Shown here in pieces: positions 9,212 to 17,624 of a DNA stretch of 64,000 nucleotides. The stretch is from Echinicola rosea. Its GTDB lineage: Bacteria; Bacteroidota; Bacteroidia; Cytophagales; Cyclobacteriaceae. Under the pieces are notes generated by a model, which was given only the letters and a program-made list of their open reading frames with translations, made no database searches and was not told the DNA's origin. A program made the position numbers and the translations under genes. Where the stretch lies: assembly GCF_005281475.1 (NCBI RefSeq), contig NZ_CP040106.1:3438501-3502500 (forward strand), in the 5' to 3' direction. The first letter of the stretch is position 1, and each line of letters begins with the position of its first letter.

Positions 9212-10345
9212 ATGAGTCATTTTGATGTAGCCATTATCGGTAGTGGTCCGGCAGGTGCTTCGGCAGCATACCAACTGGCAGAACAAGGCGTTTCTACTGT
9301 TTTAATAGAAAAAGAACTACTTCCCCGATACAAAACCTGTGGAGGGGGCTTTGTTTATCGTGGCAGAAGAAGGTTGCCATTTGATATTTCTGAAGTGGTG
9401 GAGCGTGAGTTTATGCAGATTAGGCTTTATTTTGAGCATGAGTCGATGATGCTCACCACCAAGAGAGAGGTGCCGGTGATCAGTATGGTGATGCGGGATG
9501 ACTTTGACAGCTTCATTATCAAAAAGGCCAAAGAAAAGGGAGTGGTGATAAAAGATGGCCACAAACTTACCGGTATTACGTTTGGCGATATGCCTGTGCT
9601 CCATACCAACCAAGGAGACATTAAGGCAAAAATGATCATTGCCGCTGATGGGGCTTTGAGTCCAACAGCAAAAATGGCTGGATGGAAGGAAACCCGGACG
9701 CTGATCCCTGCACTGGAATATGAGGTAGAAGTAGGTGCGGAAGATTTTGAGCGATTGTCCAAAGAAGTACGGTTTGACGTGGACACCATTCCTTATGGCT
9801 ATGCCTGGAGTTTTCCTAAGAAAAATCACCTTTCCTTAGGGGTAGCTTCAGCAAGGAAAGTGCGGATTGACCTAAAAGCACATTATCGCAAATACCTTGA
9901 TAAGTTGGGCATCCAAGAAGTAATCAGCGAAAAAGCCCATGGCTTCCAAATTCCAGTGGCTCCAAGGACCGATGGTTTTTACCGTAACAAAGTGTTCTTG
10001 ATCGGTGATGCAGCCGGTTTTGCAGACCCCATCACTGCGGAGGGAATTTCCAATGCATTATTAAGTGGGGAGATGGTGGTAGAAGCCATCGTCAGAGCTA
10101 AATTGGATCCTGACACAGCAGGTGCCTTATATGAAAGTAAGTTGGAAGAGGAATTGCTTCCAGAAATCCATACAGGAGTGAGTGTTTCCAAGTGGTTTTA
10201 CAGCCAACGAAAAATTCGGAATTTCCTCATGAAGCGTTATGGAGATTATTTTATATCCGCCATGACGGATGTTTTTATAGGTGAAAGAAGTTATCCAAAG
10301 GACCTCATGAAAAGCTTAAAAAGAAAAGTCAGGGAATTGGTGTAG
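9212..10345 (+). CDS. Geranylgeranyl-reductase-family FAD oxidoreductase
   Basis: Flavoprotein with an N-terminal Rossmann dinucleotide site (VAIIGSGPAGASAA directly after the start) and the second FAD motif FLIGDAAGFADPITAEGISNAL near the C-terminus, the arrangement of the GGR / digeranylgeranylglycerophospholipid reductase family that saturates isoprenoid double bonds. The CGGGFVYRGRRRLPF segment matches the family's substrate side. The frame opens at 9116, but the ATG at 9212 puts the Rossmann strand at residue 5, as is usual, giving 377 residues. In Bacteroidota the substrate (menaquinone side chain or other polyprenyl chain) is uncertain. It is monocistronic by context. Confidence 0.9.
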   Translation: MSHFDVAIIGSGPAGASAAYQLAEQGVSTVLIEKELLPRYKTCGGGFVYRGRRRLPFDISEVVEREFMQIRLYFEHESMMLTTKREVPVISMVMRDDFDSFIIKKAKEKGVVIKDGHKLTGITFGDMPVLHTNQGDIKAKMIIAADGALSPTAKMAGWKETRTLIPALEYEVEVGAEDFERLSKEVRFDVDTIPYGYAWSFPKKNHLSLGVASARKVRIDLKAHYRKYLDKLGIQEVISEKAHGFQIPVAPRTDGFYRNKVFLIGDAAGFADPITAEGISNALLSGEMVVEAIVRAKLDPDTAGALYESKLEEELLPEIHTGVSVSKWFYSQRKIRNFLMKRYGDYFISAMTDVFIGERSYPKDLMKSLKRKVRELV

Positions 10346-10562
10346 TAGGTCCACCCACCATAGGAGCGGATCACCCGGCATCTTGATTATCCTATGCTGC
10401 TGCTTCTCCTTCACATTTTGGCAAGATCTAGTTTTAGCTTCACTGTACGACGAGAGGTATTGCAAATGTCTTTATCAGAAGGTTGCTTTTCAATTGCAAA
10501 CAATAGTGAACCCCTTTATTATGCGCCCATGAACTTCATCGTTAATATGCCTGCGTCATGGA
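10346..10562. other. Intergenic stretch, nothing recognised
   Basis: First part of a 1.5 kb gene-free interval after the reductase gene. No open frame with protein-like composition and no strong hairpin was seen. Confidence 0.4.
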
Positions 10563-10700
10563 CTATTCAGTAACCTGCGGATTGATCCGTAGGATGAGAA
10601 GGTGTCTTCCATATTCCGAAGGAGTGCCATCGGCAAGGATGATAGCTGCTGCCAAACTGTAGCTTTTCCCCTCCAGCATCGTAAATGCGTTTGCCCTTTG
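10563..10700 (-). pseudogene. Possible C-terminal remnant of a lost protein gene
   Basis: A 45-codon minus-strand frame runs from just after a TGA (10701-10703) to a TAG at 10563-10565. Its translation is strikingly protein-like (MLEGKSYSLAAAIILADG, then EYGRHLLILRINPQ), unlike the surrounding sequence, but no upstream part of such a protein is readable in any frame. I read it as the tail of a decayed gene left beside the mobile element. The family was not recognised. Confidence 0.3.
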
Positions 10701-10931
10701 TCAGAAGGAAGTATTTGGAAAAACGTCAAAACGTGTTTCGGGAAAAGTATAATAGCATTGTGTGAGTGATGGAGATCGATAGTTGTTTTACCTGATGGGG
10801 AAAATGTGAAATAAGTGATGAGGCAATGCCGTTTAGTTAGTGTGTATCTGGAAAATATGGGTTCTATATTTTTTCCTTGGGCAGTTATTTTTCTAGCTAA
10901 ATCACTAGATGGTTTTCATCCCTTTACCTTT

Positions 10932-10963
10932 GTTACTTTTTTGCTTCAGGTCAAAAAAGTAAC
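10932..10963. repeat. Perfect 12 bp hairpin inside the element
   Basis: gttacttttttg (10932-10943) and caaaaaagtaac (10952-10963) pair perfectly around the loop cttcaggt. The same structure with one mismatch is at 46622-46653 in copy 2. The T- and A-runs in the arms would let it stop transcription in either direction. Confidence 0.65.
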
Positions 10964-11205
10964 CAAAAAAAACCGCCGCTACGCCACGGCGCACAGGTGT
11001 GTAGCTATTGGCCTAAAATTAAAACCTTCCCTCATGCAGGCAAACTCCTCCTGTCTAAAGCCAAGAAGGCCTATTTAAAGCCAGGTACTTCTTTAGCCGC
11101 CAACATTCTTTTTGGCTAGTATTTCGTCAAACAAGCCTGCCTTTTTGCCTACCTGCTTTTTAATTTCTTAACGCCCAATACCTGCAAGGCGGATCCGATT
11201 AATAA

Positions 11206-11372
11206 CCTGAGCTCGACTTAATTTTAGTATTAAAAGCGAACCCTTTTAAGGAGGATGTGGGTTGGAAAAGGGTGTGGCAATCCCGAAATACTGAGACTGC
11301 CACGGCTTCCACCCCTCATATCTCCCTCTAAGCCTCGCAGTGACGATTTTATAATCGAACTGAGGTTAATAA
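11206..11372. mobile_element. Nested ~167 bp insertion inside copy 1
   Basis: This block is absent from the other copy, where the flanks join directly. It is bracketed by the 7-mer ttaataa (11199-11205 and 11366-11372). Its inner ends are imperfect inverted repeats (cctgagctcga and tcgaactgagg, 9 of 11 pairing). It has no coding capacity, so it looks like a second, smaller miniature element inserted in the first. Confidence 0.55.
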
Positions 11373-11849
11373 GTTTCTTATGGATAAATTATCATCATTA
11401 TTCCATGTAGTGGTATATTTTCTTAAAATGGGTGACGGATCTCGGTCGCAGGGGAAATCCATGTTCCATTTTAAAAGGCATACCACCGGCCTGGATTTTT
11501 TTCTTTCTTTTTTCATCAATAGCCTGCCCCGAAGGCTTTCGGAGGAAAAAAGGAAAAGGATAAAATCCACCAGGATGATCAGGTTTCCCCAGCCAAAGTC
11601 AATCAAAAAAAGGACTTTTAGGTATATGAAAAGAAGGAAATCCCCTTAACTAAACGGCATTGGGTGATGAGGTGAGTATTATGCTGGAATTTTACAATCA
11701 AACCATAAGCTACCTTCGGAAATACATAGAACCATAATTTCACTTGACCAATTGCCATCCAAAAGTAGCCAGTCATCATTAAAACTTTTCATTTTAGCCC
11801 AAAAACCTTAACTTCCACTTTTAAAATTTATAATAAAACCCAACCTATA

Positions 11850-12605
11850 ATGAAATTGAACCTATTGTTTCCTGTTGTCGCAGGAAGTTTACTAGCGATT
11901 CCAGCACTTGCCCAACATTCCTCTGTACAATTACCACCAGAAGCCACTGAAGTATGGGAGCCAGAACCTCCGATCGTCACTCCTGGGGATGAAAATCATT
12001 TACCGCCCTCGGATGCTATCGTGCTTTTTGATGGCAGTGATTTGGATGCTTGGGAAAGTGTGAAAACGGGAGGAGCAGCTGAATGGACCATAAATAACGG
12101 TTTCTTTACTGTCAAGCCAGGTACTGGCGAAATTGCTACCAAAGAAAAGTTTGGAGATGTCCAGGTCCACATAGAGTGGAAGGCTCCTGATGTGGTAAAA
12201 GGTGAAGGACAGGGAAGAGGTAACAGCGGATTGTTTTTTTGCGAGCGATATGAAGTCCAGATATTGGATTCCTATGACAATCGCACCTATTCCAATGGTC
12301 AAGCGGCTTCACTTTATAAAGAAGGTATTCCCTTGGTCAATGCCATGCGCTCTCCTCAGGAGTGGAATACCTATGATGTGTTTTTTACCGCTCCGAGGTT
12401 CAATAAGGACGGAATGGTGATTTCACCAGCTTATGTAACCGTAATCCATAACGGGGTACTCGTCCAAAATCACTATGAAGTAAAAGGATCTACCTCTTAT
12501 ATTGGGGTGCATAAATATGAAGCCCATGAAGCCGAGTTACCGATCAAACTTCAAGATCATGGCAATTTGGTAAACTTTAGAAACATATGGGTGAGGAAGC
12601 TCTGA
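11850..12605 (+). CDS. DUF1080 (3-keto-disaccharide hydrolase-type) secreted protein
   Basis: The 251-residue product has a signal peptide ending near PALAQ (residue 22) and one DUF1080 concanavalin-like domain: LFDGSDLDAWESV at about 57-69, RGNSGLFFCERYEVQILDSY, and the closing LVNFRNIWVRKL. Characterised members hydrolyse 3-keto-glycosides. The next gene, 97 bases on, is a Gfo/Idh/MocA oxidoreductase with an export signal; such pairs oxidise a sugar at C3 and then cleave it. The periplasmic site is supported by both signals. The true substrate is not shown by sequence. Confidence 0.88.
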   Translation: MKLNLLFPVVAGSLLAIPALAQHSSVQLPPEATEVWEPEPPIVTPGDENHLPPSDAIVLFDGSDLDAWESVKTGGAAEWTINNGFFTVKPGTGEIATKEKFGDVQVHIEWKAPDVVKGEGQGRGNSGLFFCERYEVQILDSYDNRTYSNGQAASLYKEGIPLVNAMRSPQEWNTYDVFFTAPRFNKDGMVISPAYVTVIHNGVLVQNHYEVKGSTSYIGVHKYEAHEAELPIKLQDHGNLVNFRNIWVRKL

Positions 12606-12702
12606 GCTGACTTTTGAATAATAACCTTAAACCTGTCGGTACTTACTGTGTACTAGTGATCGACGACTAATCACCAAGTAATTCAATAACCTAATAACCA
12701 CC

Positions 12703-14031
12703 ATGTCATCAAGAAGAAGATTTTTACAAAACACCCTGCTGGCATCAGCGGGATTATCCATGCCATCCGTATTGACGGCCAGGGATTTTGGCCTGTTCAC
12801 ACGAAGTATTTCCCCCAGTGATCAACTGAATGTAGGCCTAATAGGAGCAAACGGAATGGGCTGGTCCAATATGAACTCATTCCTGAAAATGCCCCAGGTC
12901 AATTGTGTTGCCATTGCTGATATCGACCAAAGCGTGCTGGACAGAAGAGCAGTCGATGTAGAAAAGCAAAGGGGTAAGAAACCCGCATTGTACAAAGATT
13001 ACAGGAAACTACTTGAAGACAAGGACGTGGATGTGGTGATCATCGGTACTCCCGATCATTGGCACTGCTTGGCCCTGGTGGACAGTTTGTCAGCAGGTAA
13101 ACATGCCTATGTAGAAAAGCCATTGGCCAATTCTATTGAAGAGTGTAACCTGATGGTGAAAGCAGCAGATCGCTACGGAAAACTCGTCCAGGTAGGGCAG
13201 TGGCAGAGAAGTGGCAACCAATATGATGATGCCATTTCCTTTGTGAAATCAGGCCAGTTGGGGAATATCCGTTTGGTGAAATGCTGGGCGTACCAAGGCT
13301 GGATGAATCCCGTACCCGTTAAGCCCAACAGTACACCGCCACAAGGTGTAGATTATAAAATGTGGCTCGGCCCAGCGCCTGAGCGACCATTCAACGAAAA
13401 TCGTTTTCACTTCAATTTCCGTTGGTTTTGGGATTATGCTGGAGGTTTGATGACCGACTGGGGCGTGCACGAAATTGACATAGCACTGTATGCCATGGGG
13501 GTAAGTGCTCCAAAATCAGTAATGGCTTCAGGTGGTAAATTGGCTTATCCTGACGATGCATCCGAGACACCCGATACCCTACAGACCGTGTATGAATACG
13601 ATGGCTTTAATATGTTATGGGAACATGCTACGGGTATTGATGGAGGAAATTATGGCTATACCGAGGGAATAGCCTTTATCGGTAATAACGCTACCTTGGT
13701 AGTCAATCGTGGCGGATGGGAAATTATCGCTGAAAAGAAAGACGGGAAGCCGTTGATCGAGGGAATGGCCAGGGTAAAACCCGAAGGTAATGCCTTGGAT
13801 AAGCATACGATAAATTTCGTGGAGGCAATCAAGGCAAATGATGCATCCCAACTCCACTGTGGTATCGAGACAGGTAGTGTGGCGGCTATCAATGCCCATA
13901 TGGGAAATATCGCCTATAAAACAGGTAAAAAAATCTATTGGGATGCTGATAAGGGACTATTTACGGATAAGGATGCCAATAAACTGGTCACAGCCAATTA
14001 TCATAACGGATGGAAATTGCCAAAGGTGTGA
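12703..14031 (+). CDS. Exported Gfo/Idh/MocA oxidoreductase
   Basis: A 442-residue NAD(P)-dependent sugar oxidoreductase. The N-terminus SSRRRFLQNTLLASAG is a Tat-like signal (twin Arg then FLQ), suggesting folded, cofactor-loaded export. The Rossmann site is VGLIGANGMG (about 44-53), and AYVEKPLANS holds the family's EKP motif with the catalytic-side lysine. The WMNP...WFWDYAGGLMTDWGVHEID region is typical of the Bacteroidota exported branch. It directly follows a DUF1080 gene, so a joint 3-keto-glycoside role is likely. A strong hairpin with T-run ends the pair. Confidence 0.92.
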   Translation: MSSRRRFLQNTLLASAGLSMPSVLTARDFGLFTRSISPSDQLNVGLIGANGMGWSNMNSFLKMPQVNCVAIADIDQSVLDRRAVDVEKQRGKKPALYKDYRKLLEDKDVDVVIIGTPDHWHCLALVDSLSAGKHAYVEKPLANSIEECNLMVKAADRYGKLVQVGQWQRSGNQYDDAISFVKSGQLGNIRLVKCWAYQGWMNPVPVKPNSTPPQGVDYKMWLGPAPERPFNENRFHFNFRWFWDYAGGLMTDWGVHEIDIALYAMGVSAPKSVMASGGKLAYPDDASETPDTLQTVYEYDGFNMLWEHATGIDGGNYGYTEGIAFIGNNATLVVNRGGWEIIAEKKDGKPLIEGMARVKPEGNALDKHTINFVEAIKANDASQLHCGIETGSVAAINAHMGNIAYKTGKKIYWDADKGLFTDKDANKLVTANYHNGWKLPKV

Positions 14032-14057
14032 TATATTACCGATTTTCTTTATAGACG

Positions 14058-14097
14058 AAAAAAGCAACGCATCTTATAAACAGGCGTTGCTTTTTTT
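14058..14097 (+). terminator. Terminator after the Gfo/Idh gene
   Basis: gcaacgc (14064-14070) and gcgttgc (14084-14090), preceded by an A-run and followed by seven Ts. It lies between convergent genes and could serve both strands. Confidence 0.75.
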
Positions 14098-14118
14098 ATC
14101 GAAGAGCGAATCTTTAAA

Positions 14119-16581
14119 TTAGAATTCCTTCTCCCCAAATTCACTTTTGATAAACCTTGATTTATTTTTACGCTGGTTAAAGGAATAGCTGATATTGAGC
14201 ATAAACATGTCCACTTCATAGACGTAATTAGTGGTGGTGTAAAACTCATTTTCGGACCAGGTGCTGATCCGCTGTTCATTGGTGTCCAATAGTCCCATGT
14301 CCATATTCAGCCATTGGAGTGATGTGCTGAGCCTGCCGTCCAGGAAGGTCTTGGTGATGGTAAGATTGGGTGAGAAGAATCTGCTGTCCTCACCTTGCGC
14401 CGTTACACGGTCTGAAAGGTAATTAATTGACCATTGGAGGCTTAGGCTGGACGAAATGTCAAAATCTGTATTTGCATTTATGGAATACACCCAGCTGGAA
14501 GAATCAATAGGACGATCATTGAATTCACCCATAATGTGGTACTTGTAAAGGTTGCCTCCTGCAAATATTTTCCACCAAGAGGTAGGGTTCAGCTCAATTC
14601 CTGATTCCAGCCCAATGGATTTTCCAGACCCCACATTAGAGTAAATGCGGTTGAGGATGGTGTCATTATAGATGGTGTTTACCCGGTTTACCAGGTTCTT
14701 GATATCACTGTAATAAGCCGTGGCATATACGGAGTTGTCACCAAAATCCTTGACCACTCCCAATTCTATCAAATCAATAAATTCCGGAAGTAATGTTGGG
14801 TCGCCCTGTTCAAGTGTTTCGGAATGTTCTCGTTCAGGGAAGGGGTTCATTTTGAAAGTAGTGGTTCGTTGGACCCTTTTGGTATAGGCTGCTTTTAGGG
14901 TCAGTTCATCATTGACTTGGTATTGGAGGCTGGCCGAAGGGAAGGGCTTGATAAAATCATAATAGTAGGTCGTGTCCACAGTGCCGGCCTTATCTCGTAG
15001 GTCGAGCTCCCTGTCCATATATTCCAGTCTCAAACCTGCCGAATAAGACCACTTCCCTTTTTTACCGGAAAGAAGGCCATATCCCGAATGGATCTGACGG
15101 GTAAGGTCCACATTACTGGAAAAATCAGGGACGAGTTCCCATTGGCCGGTTTCATTGTTTCTCCTTTCGTAAACAAAATCGCCCGTGTGGTTAAGGTTCC
15201 GAAATTGATATCCTGCCTCAAAGGTTCCGATCTTCCAGGGAGTAGCCGTATAGGCCGTTTGGAACCGGATGCCATGCAAGGGGTTGTCATTGGTATTGTA
15301 CTCATCCTGATAGACAATGTCTGTATTAGGATAGCCCAAGTTCTGGTTAGTGGTGGGGCCGCCGAGCATGGTGTATTCATACAGGAAGGACGAGCTGAGC
15401 TTCGATGTATTGGAAAAGGTATGTTCAAAATCAATACTGCCGATCACAAAGTCACTCCGTCTGATGCGCAAGTTTTCGTTGTAGTATTGCATTTGGTAGA
15501 TTTCCTCACCATTTACCTCGGCATGGTTATCATAATAGATGATATCAGCCGTCCTGTCCTTGCTTCTTTTTCCGGCATAGAGCCCCAGGCTCACTTGATT
15601 TTGCTTGTTTGGCGTATATCCGAGGGTGAGCCTCCCGGAGTACATTTCCTCCTTAAAGCTTCGTTCACCATCGGAAGGGAAATAGGTGGTGGTATCACCA
15701 CTGACCGTATATACGTTTCCTTCCCTTCTTCCCGCGAGATCATTTCGGAGGTAGCTGCCACCGGCTGACAAGTCCCAATCCCCCTGACGGTGGTTGATGG
15801 TGAAGTCAGCACCATACCGTGTTGGTTTTTCCTTGTTATCATATGGCTGGATGCTGGGAAGGCCAAATTTGGTGTTGACCTGGACAAAGGTACCGTCCTC
15901 AACAGGCCTTGAGGTGATGATGTTGATGATTCCGGCTTTTCCTTCTGGGTCATATTTCGCCGAAGGAGCAGTGACGACTTCTATGTTTTGGATACTATTG
16001 GCCGGTATCTGGTTTAGCAATATGCTTGGATCCGTTTGGATAGGTTTATCATTGACCATTACCACAAATCCCGTGGTACCCCTCACACTGATATTTCCAC
16101 TGGCATCTGTGCTGAGTCCCGGAAGATTGCGGAGCAGGTCTGTGGCCGTACCGCCCCGGCTGGCTTCGAAACTGCCCGCTTCGAATACCTGTCGGTCGAT
16201 TTTGTGCATCGTGGTAAACCGATCGCCACTTACTTCCACTTGATTCAGCAACTGCTCATTTGGGGCTAGACTAACCGGAGGCAGTGTGGTTATCTGCGAC
16301 TTTCTCACCGTGATCCCATCAATGGATTTTTCGTTATAGCCCAGAAAGGAAATGGACAGGTAATAGGTTCCTTTGTCCACCTTGGTAAGTTCGAAACTTC
16401 CATCGGCGATCGTGACCGTGCCCTTGACCAAGGTACTGTCAGGAAGGGAGTACAATGCTACATTGGCATATTCCAACGGGTTCGCATTGGTCTGATCCAC
16501 TACAGTGCCTTTTATGCCTGATTGCGCCATTGTCTGCCCAACTAGGCATAAAATTAAAAGTGTTAAAACTATCCTATTCAT
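14119..16581 (-). CDS. Outer-membrane beta-barrel receptor, TonB-dependent-like
   Basis: An 820-residue outer-membrane protein: signal peptide ending at TMAQ, a carboxypeptidase-regulatory-like domain (GIKGTVVDQTNANPLEYANV), a plug domain (ATDLLRNLPGLSTDASGNISVRG; NIEVVTAPSAKYDPEGKAGIINI) and a long C-terminal barrel. This is the architecture of the OMP_b-brl_3 branch rather than SusC. I prefer the ATG at 16581, whose Met directly precedes the basic and hydrophobic signal; ATGs at 16602 and 16593 add a few residues. An AraC regulator lies 75 bases upstream on the same strand and may control it. The ligand is unknown; no SusD partner is present. Confidence 0.9.
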   Translation of the reverse strand: MNRIVLTLLILCLVGQTMAQSGIKGTVVDQTNANPLEYANVALYSLPDSTLVKGTVTIADGSFELTKVDKGTYYLSISFLGYNEKSIDGITVRKSQITTLPPVSLAPNEQLLNQVEVSGDRFTTMHKIDRQVFEAGSFEASRGGTATDLLRNLPGLSTDASGNISVRGTTGFVVMVNDKPIQTDPSILLNQIPANSIQNIEVVTAPSAKYDPEGKAGIINIITSRPVEDGTFVQVNTKFGLPSIQPYDNKEKPTRYGADFTINHRQGDWDLSAGGSYLRNDLAGRREGNVYTVSGDTTTYFPSDGERSFKEEMYSGRLTLGYTPNKQNQVSLGLYAGKRSKDRTADIIYYDNHAEVNGEEIYQMQYYNENLRIRRSDFVIGSIDFEHTFSNTSKLSSSFLYEYTMLGGPTTNQNLGYPNTDIVYQDEYNTNDNPLHGIRFQTAYTATPWKIGTFEAGYQFRNLNHTGDFVYERRNNETGQWELVPDFSSNVDLTRQIHSGYGLLSGKKGKWSYSAGLRLEYMDRELDLRDKAGTVDTTYYYDFIKPFPSASLQYQVNDELTLKAAYTKRVQRTTTFKMNPFPEREHSETLEQGDPTLLPEFIDLIELGVVKDFGDNSVYATAYYSDIKNLVNRVNTIYNDTILNRIYSNVGSGKSIGLESGIELNPTSWWKIFAGGNLYKYHIMGEFNDRPIDSSSWVYSINANTDFDISSSLSLQWSINYLSDRVTAQGEDSRFFSPNLTITKTFLDGRLSTSLQWLNMDMGLLDTNEQRISTWSENEFYTTTNYVYEVDMFMLNISYSFNQRKNKSRFIKSEFGEKEF

Positions 16582-16656
16582 TGAATTGCTCATTTCATGC
16601 AAAACAACTCAACGGTTGATGGATTTTACGGTAAAAATTGTCCGATTATGGTAGTA

Positions 16657-17460
16657 TTATCCAATTGCCCTAGATCGATAGTCCAAGGGAGTTAAGGTGG
16701 TTTGCCCTTTAAAGAATTTCACAAAGTTGGAGGAATCTGTGAAGTTGAGTTCAAAAGCAATTTCGGAGACGTTCCGGTTGGTGTGCGTCAATAGATTTTT
16801 TGCTTCAATAAGTATTCTTTCCTTGATCACTTCTCTTGCGGTAGCGTTTATAGCACTTTTGCAGATTTCATTGAGTTTCTTGACCGAAAGATGGAGCATA
16901 TCGGCATAAGACTCTACATTTTTGATTTCCGTAAAATGTTCATTGACCAATTGCCTGAATGCGGCAAATTCCTTGGTGACGCTTGGAGTGTTGTTTTTGT
17001 TTTGTTGGGCAATAGAACTGCTTTTGATAATCACCAAGTTTAGGTAAGCCGCGAGAAAATCCATTTCATTACCTGCCTTAAACTCCGCGAAAAACGTGTC
17101 CAATAAGTGGAAAAAATCGCTTTCATCCGGAATGTTGAATTGCTTTGGGAAATCAAAGAGATAGCTTTGTGCTTTTGGATAGAGCGAGAGGATTTCTTCT
17201 TTGAAGAGGATGACATAGCCTTCCGGGATTTTAGAAAAGTCCCAACAGTGAACTTGGCCTGGCCCAAGGTAAAAACCCGTTGGCGGAACGACATCAAAAG
17301 CCTCGTCTCCGATGGTGTGCTGGCCAGCTCCCTTGGAGAGAAAAATCAATTCATGATACCCAGCGTGCTTATGTGGTTTGGTTGGTTTGATAATCGGTTT
17401 CATGCGTGAAACCTTCAGTACGAGTTCGTCCTCAAGCTTTTTCTTTAAACCAATTTCCAT
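16657..17460 (-). CDS. AraC-family transcriptional regulator
   Basis: A 267-residue regulator with an N-terminal cupin-like sensor half (KPHKHAGYHELIFLSKG, then GFYLGPGQVHCWDF) and a C-terminal double helix-turn-helix of AraC type (about 165-262; LSVKKLNEICKSAINATAREVI and VSEIAFELNFTDSSNFVKFFKG). The ligand is probably a small molecule bound in the cupin. It is immediately upstream of, and on the same strand as, the outer-membrane receptor gene, so that receptor is the obvious target. Confidence 0.9.
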   Translation of the reverse strand: MEIGLKKKLEDELVLKVSRMKPIIKPTKPHKHAGYHELIFLSKGAGQHTIGDEAFDVVPPTGFYLGPGQVHCWDFSKIPEGYVILFKEEILSLYPKAQSYLFDFPKQFNIPDESDFFHLLDTFFAEFKAGNEMDFLAAYLNLVIIKSSSIAQQNKNNTPSVTKEFAAFRQLVNEHFTEIKNVESYADMLHLSVKKLNEICKSAINATAREVIKERILIEAKNLLTHTNRNVSEIAFELNFTDSSNFVKFFKGQTTLTPLDYRSRAIG

Positions 17461-17624
17461 GATTAGGGTGATGATGAGCCCGCAAAATTACGAGGAAATT
17501 TCAATTGGAAAATGATTATTTTATAAATGGTAACCGGGATTTATACTGTTACAGTTAAATAAAAGGAGCAATTTCCCCTTGTATATAGCTTTTTTGATTC
17601 TTCAGAGCATTACTCCTGGCACCT

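Larger units (their letters stand above)
10823..11663. mobile_element. Copy 1 of an ~840 bp terminal-inverted-repeat element (MITE-like)
   Basis: The ends carry 16 base perfect inverted repeats: caatgccgtttagtta at 10824-10839 and its complement at 11647-11662. The 9-mer gtgatgagg occurs immediately outside both ends (10815-10823 and 11664-11672, one base of play), as expected of a target-site duplication. Long blocks are near-identical to 46533-47349. No transposase or other convincing gene lies inside; small frames (10815-11078, 11380-11649) are not protein-like. Inside are a perfect 12 bp hairpin (10932-10963), a 167 bp nested insertion (11206-11372) and a ~23 base extra segment near 11520-11543. 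It is a non-autonomous element by appearance; the mobilising enzyme is unknown. Confidence 0.7.

Noticed and set aside
10815..11078. 87-codon frame at the start of element copy 1
   Set aside because: It is repeat sequence; the frame is not preserved in the second copy.
11380..11649. 89-codon frame in the right part of element copy 1
   Set aside because: Basic, low-complexity composition; differences between the two copies are not in codon steps.
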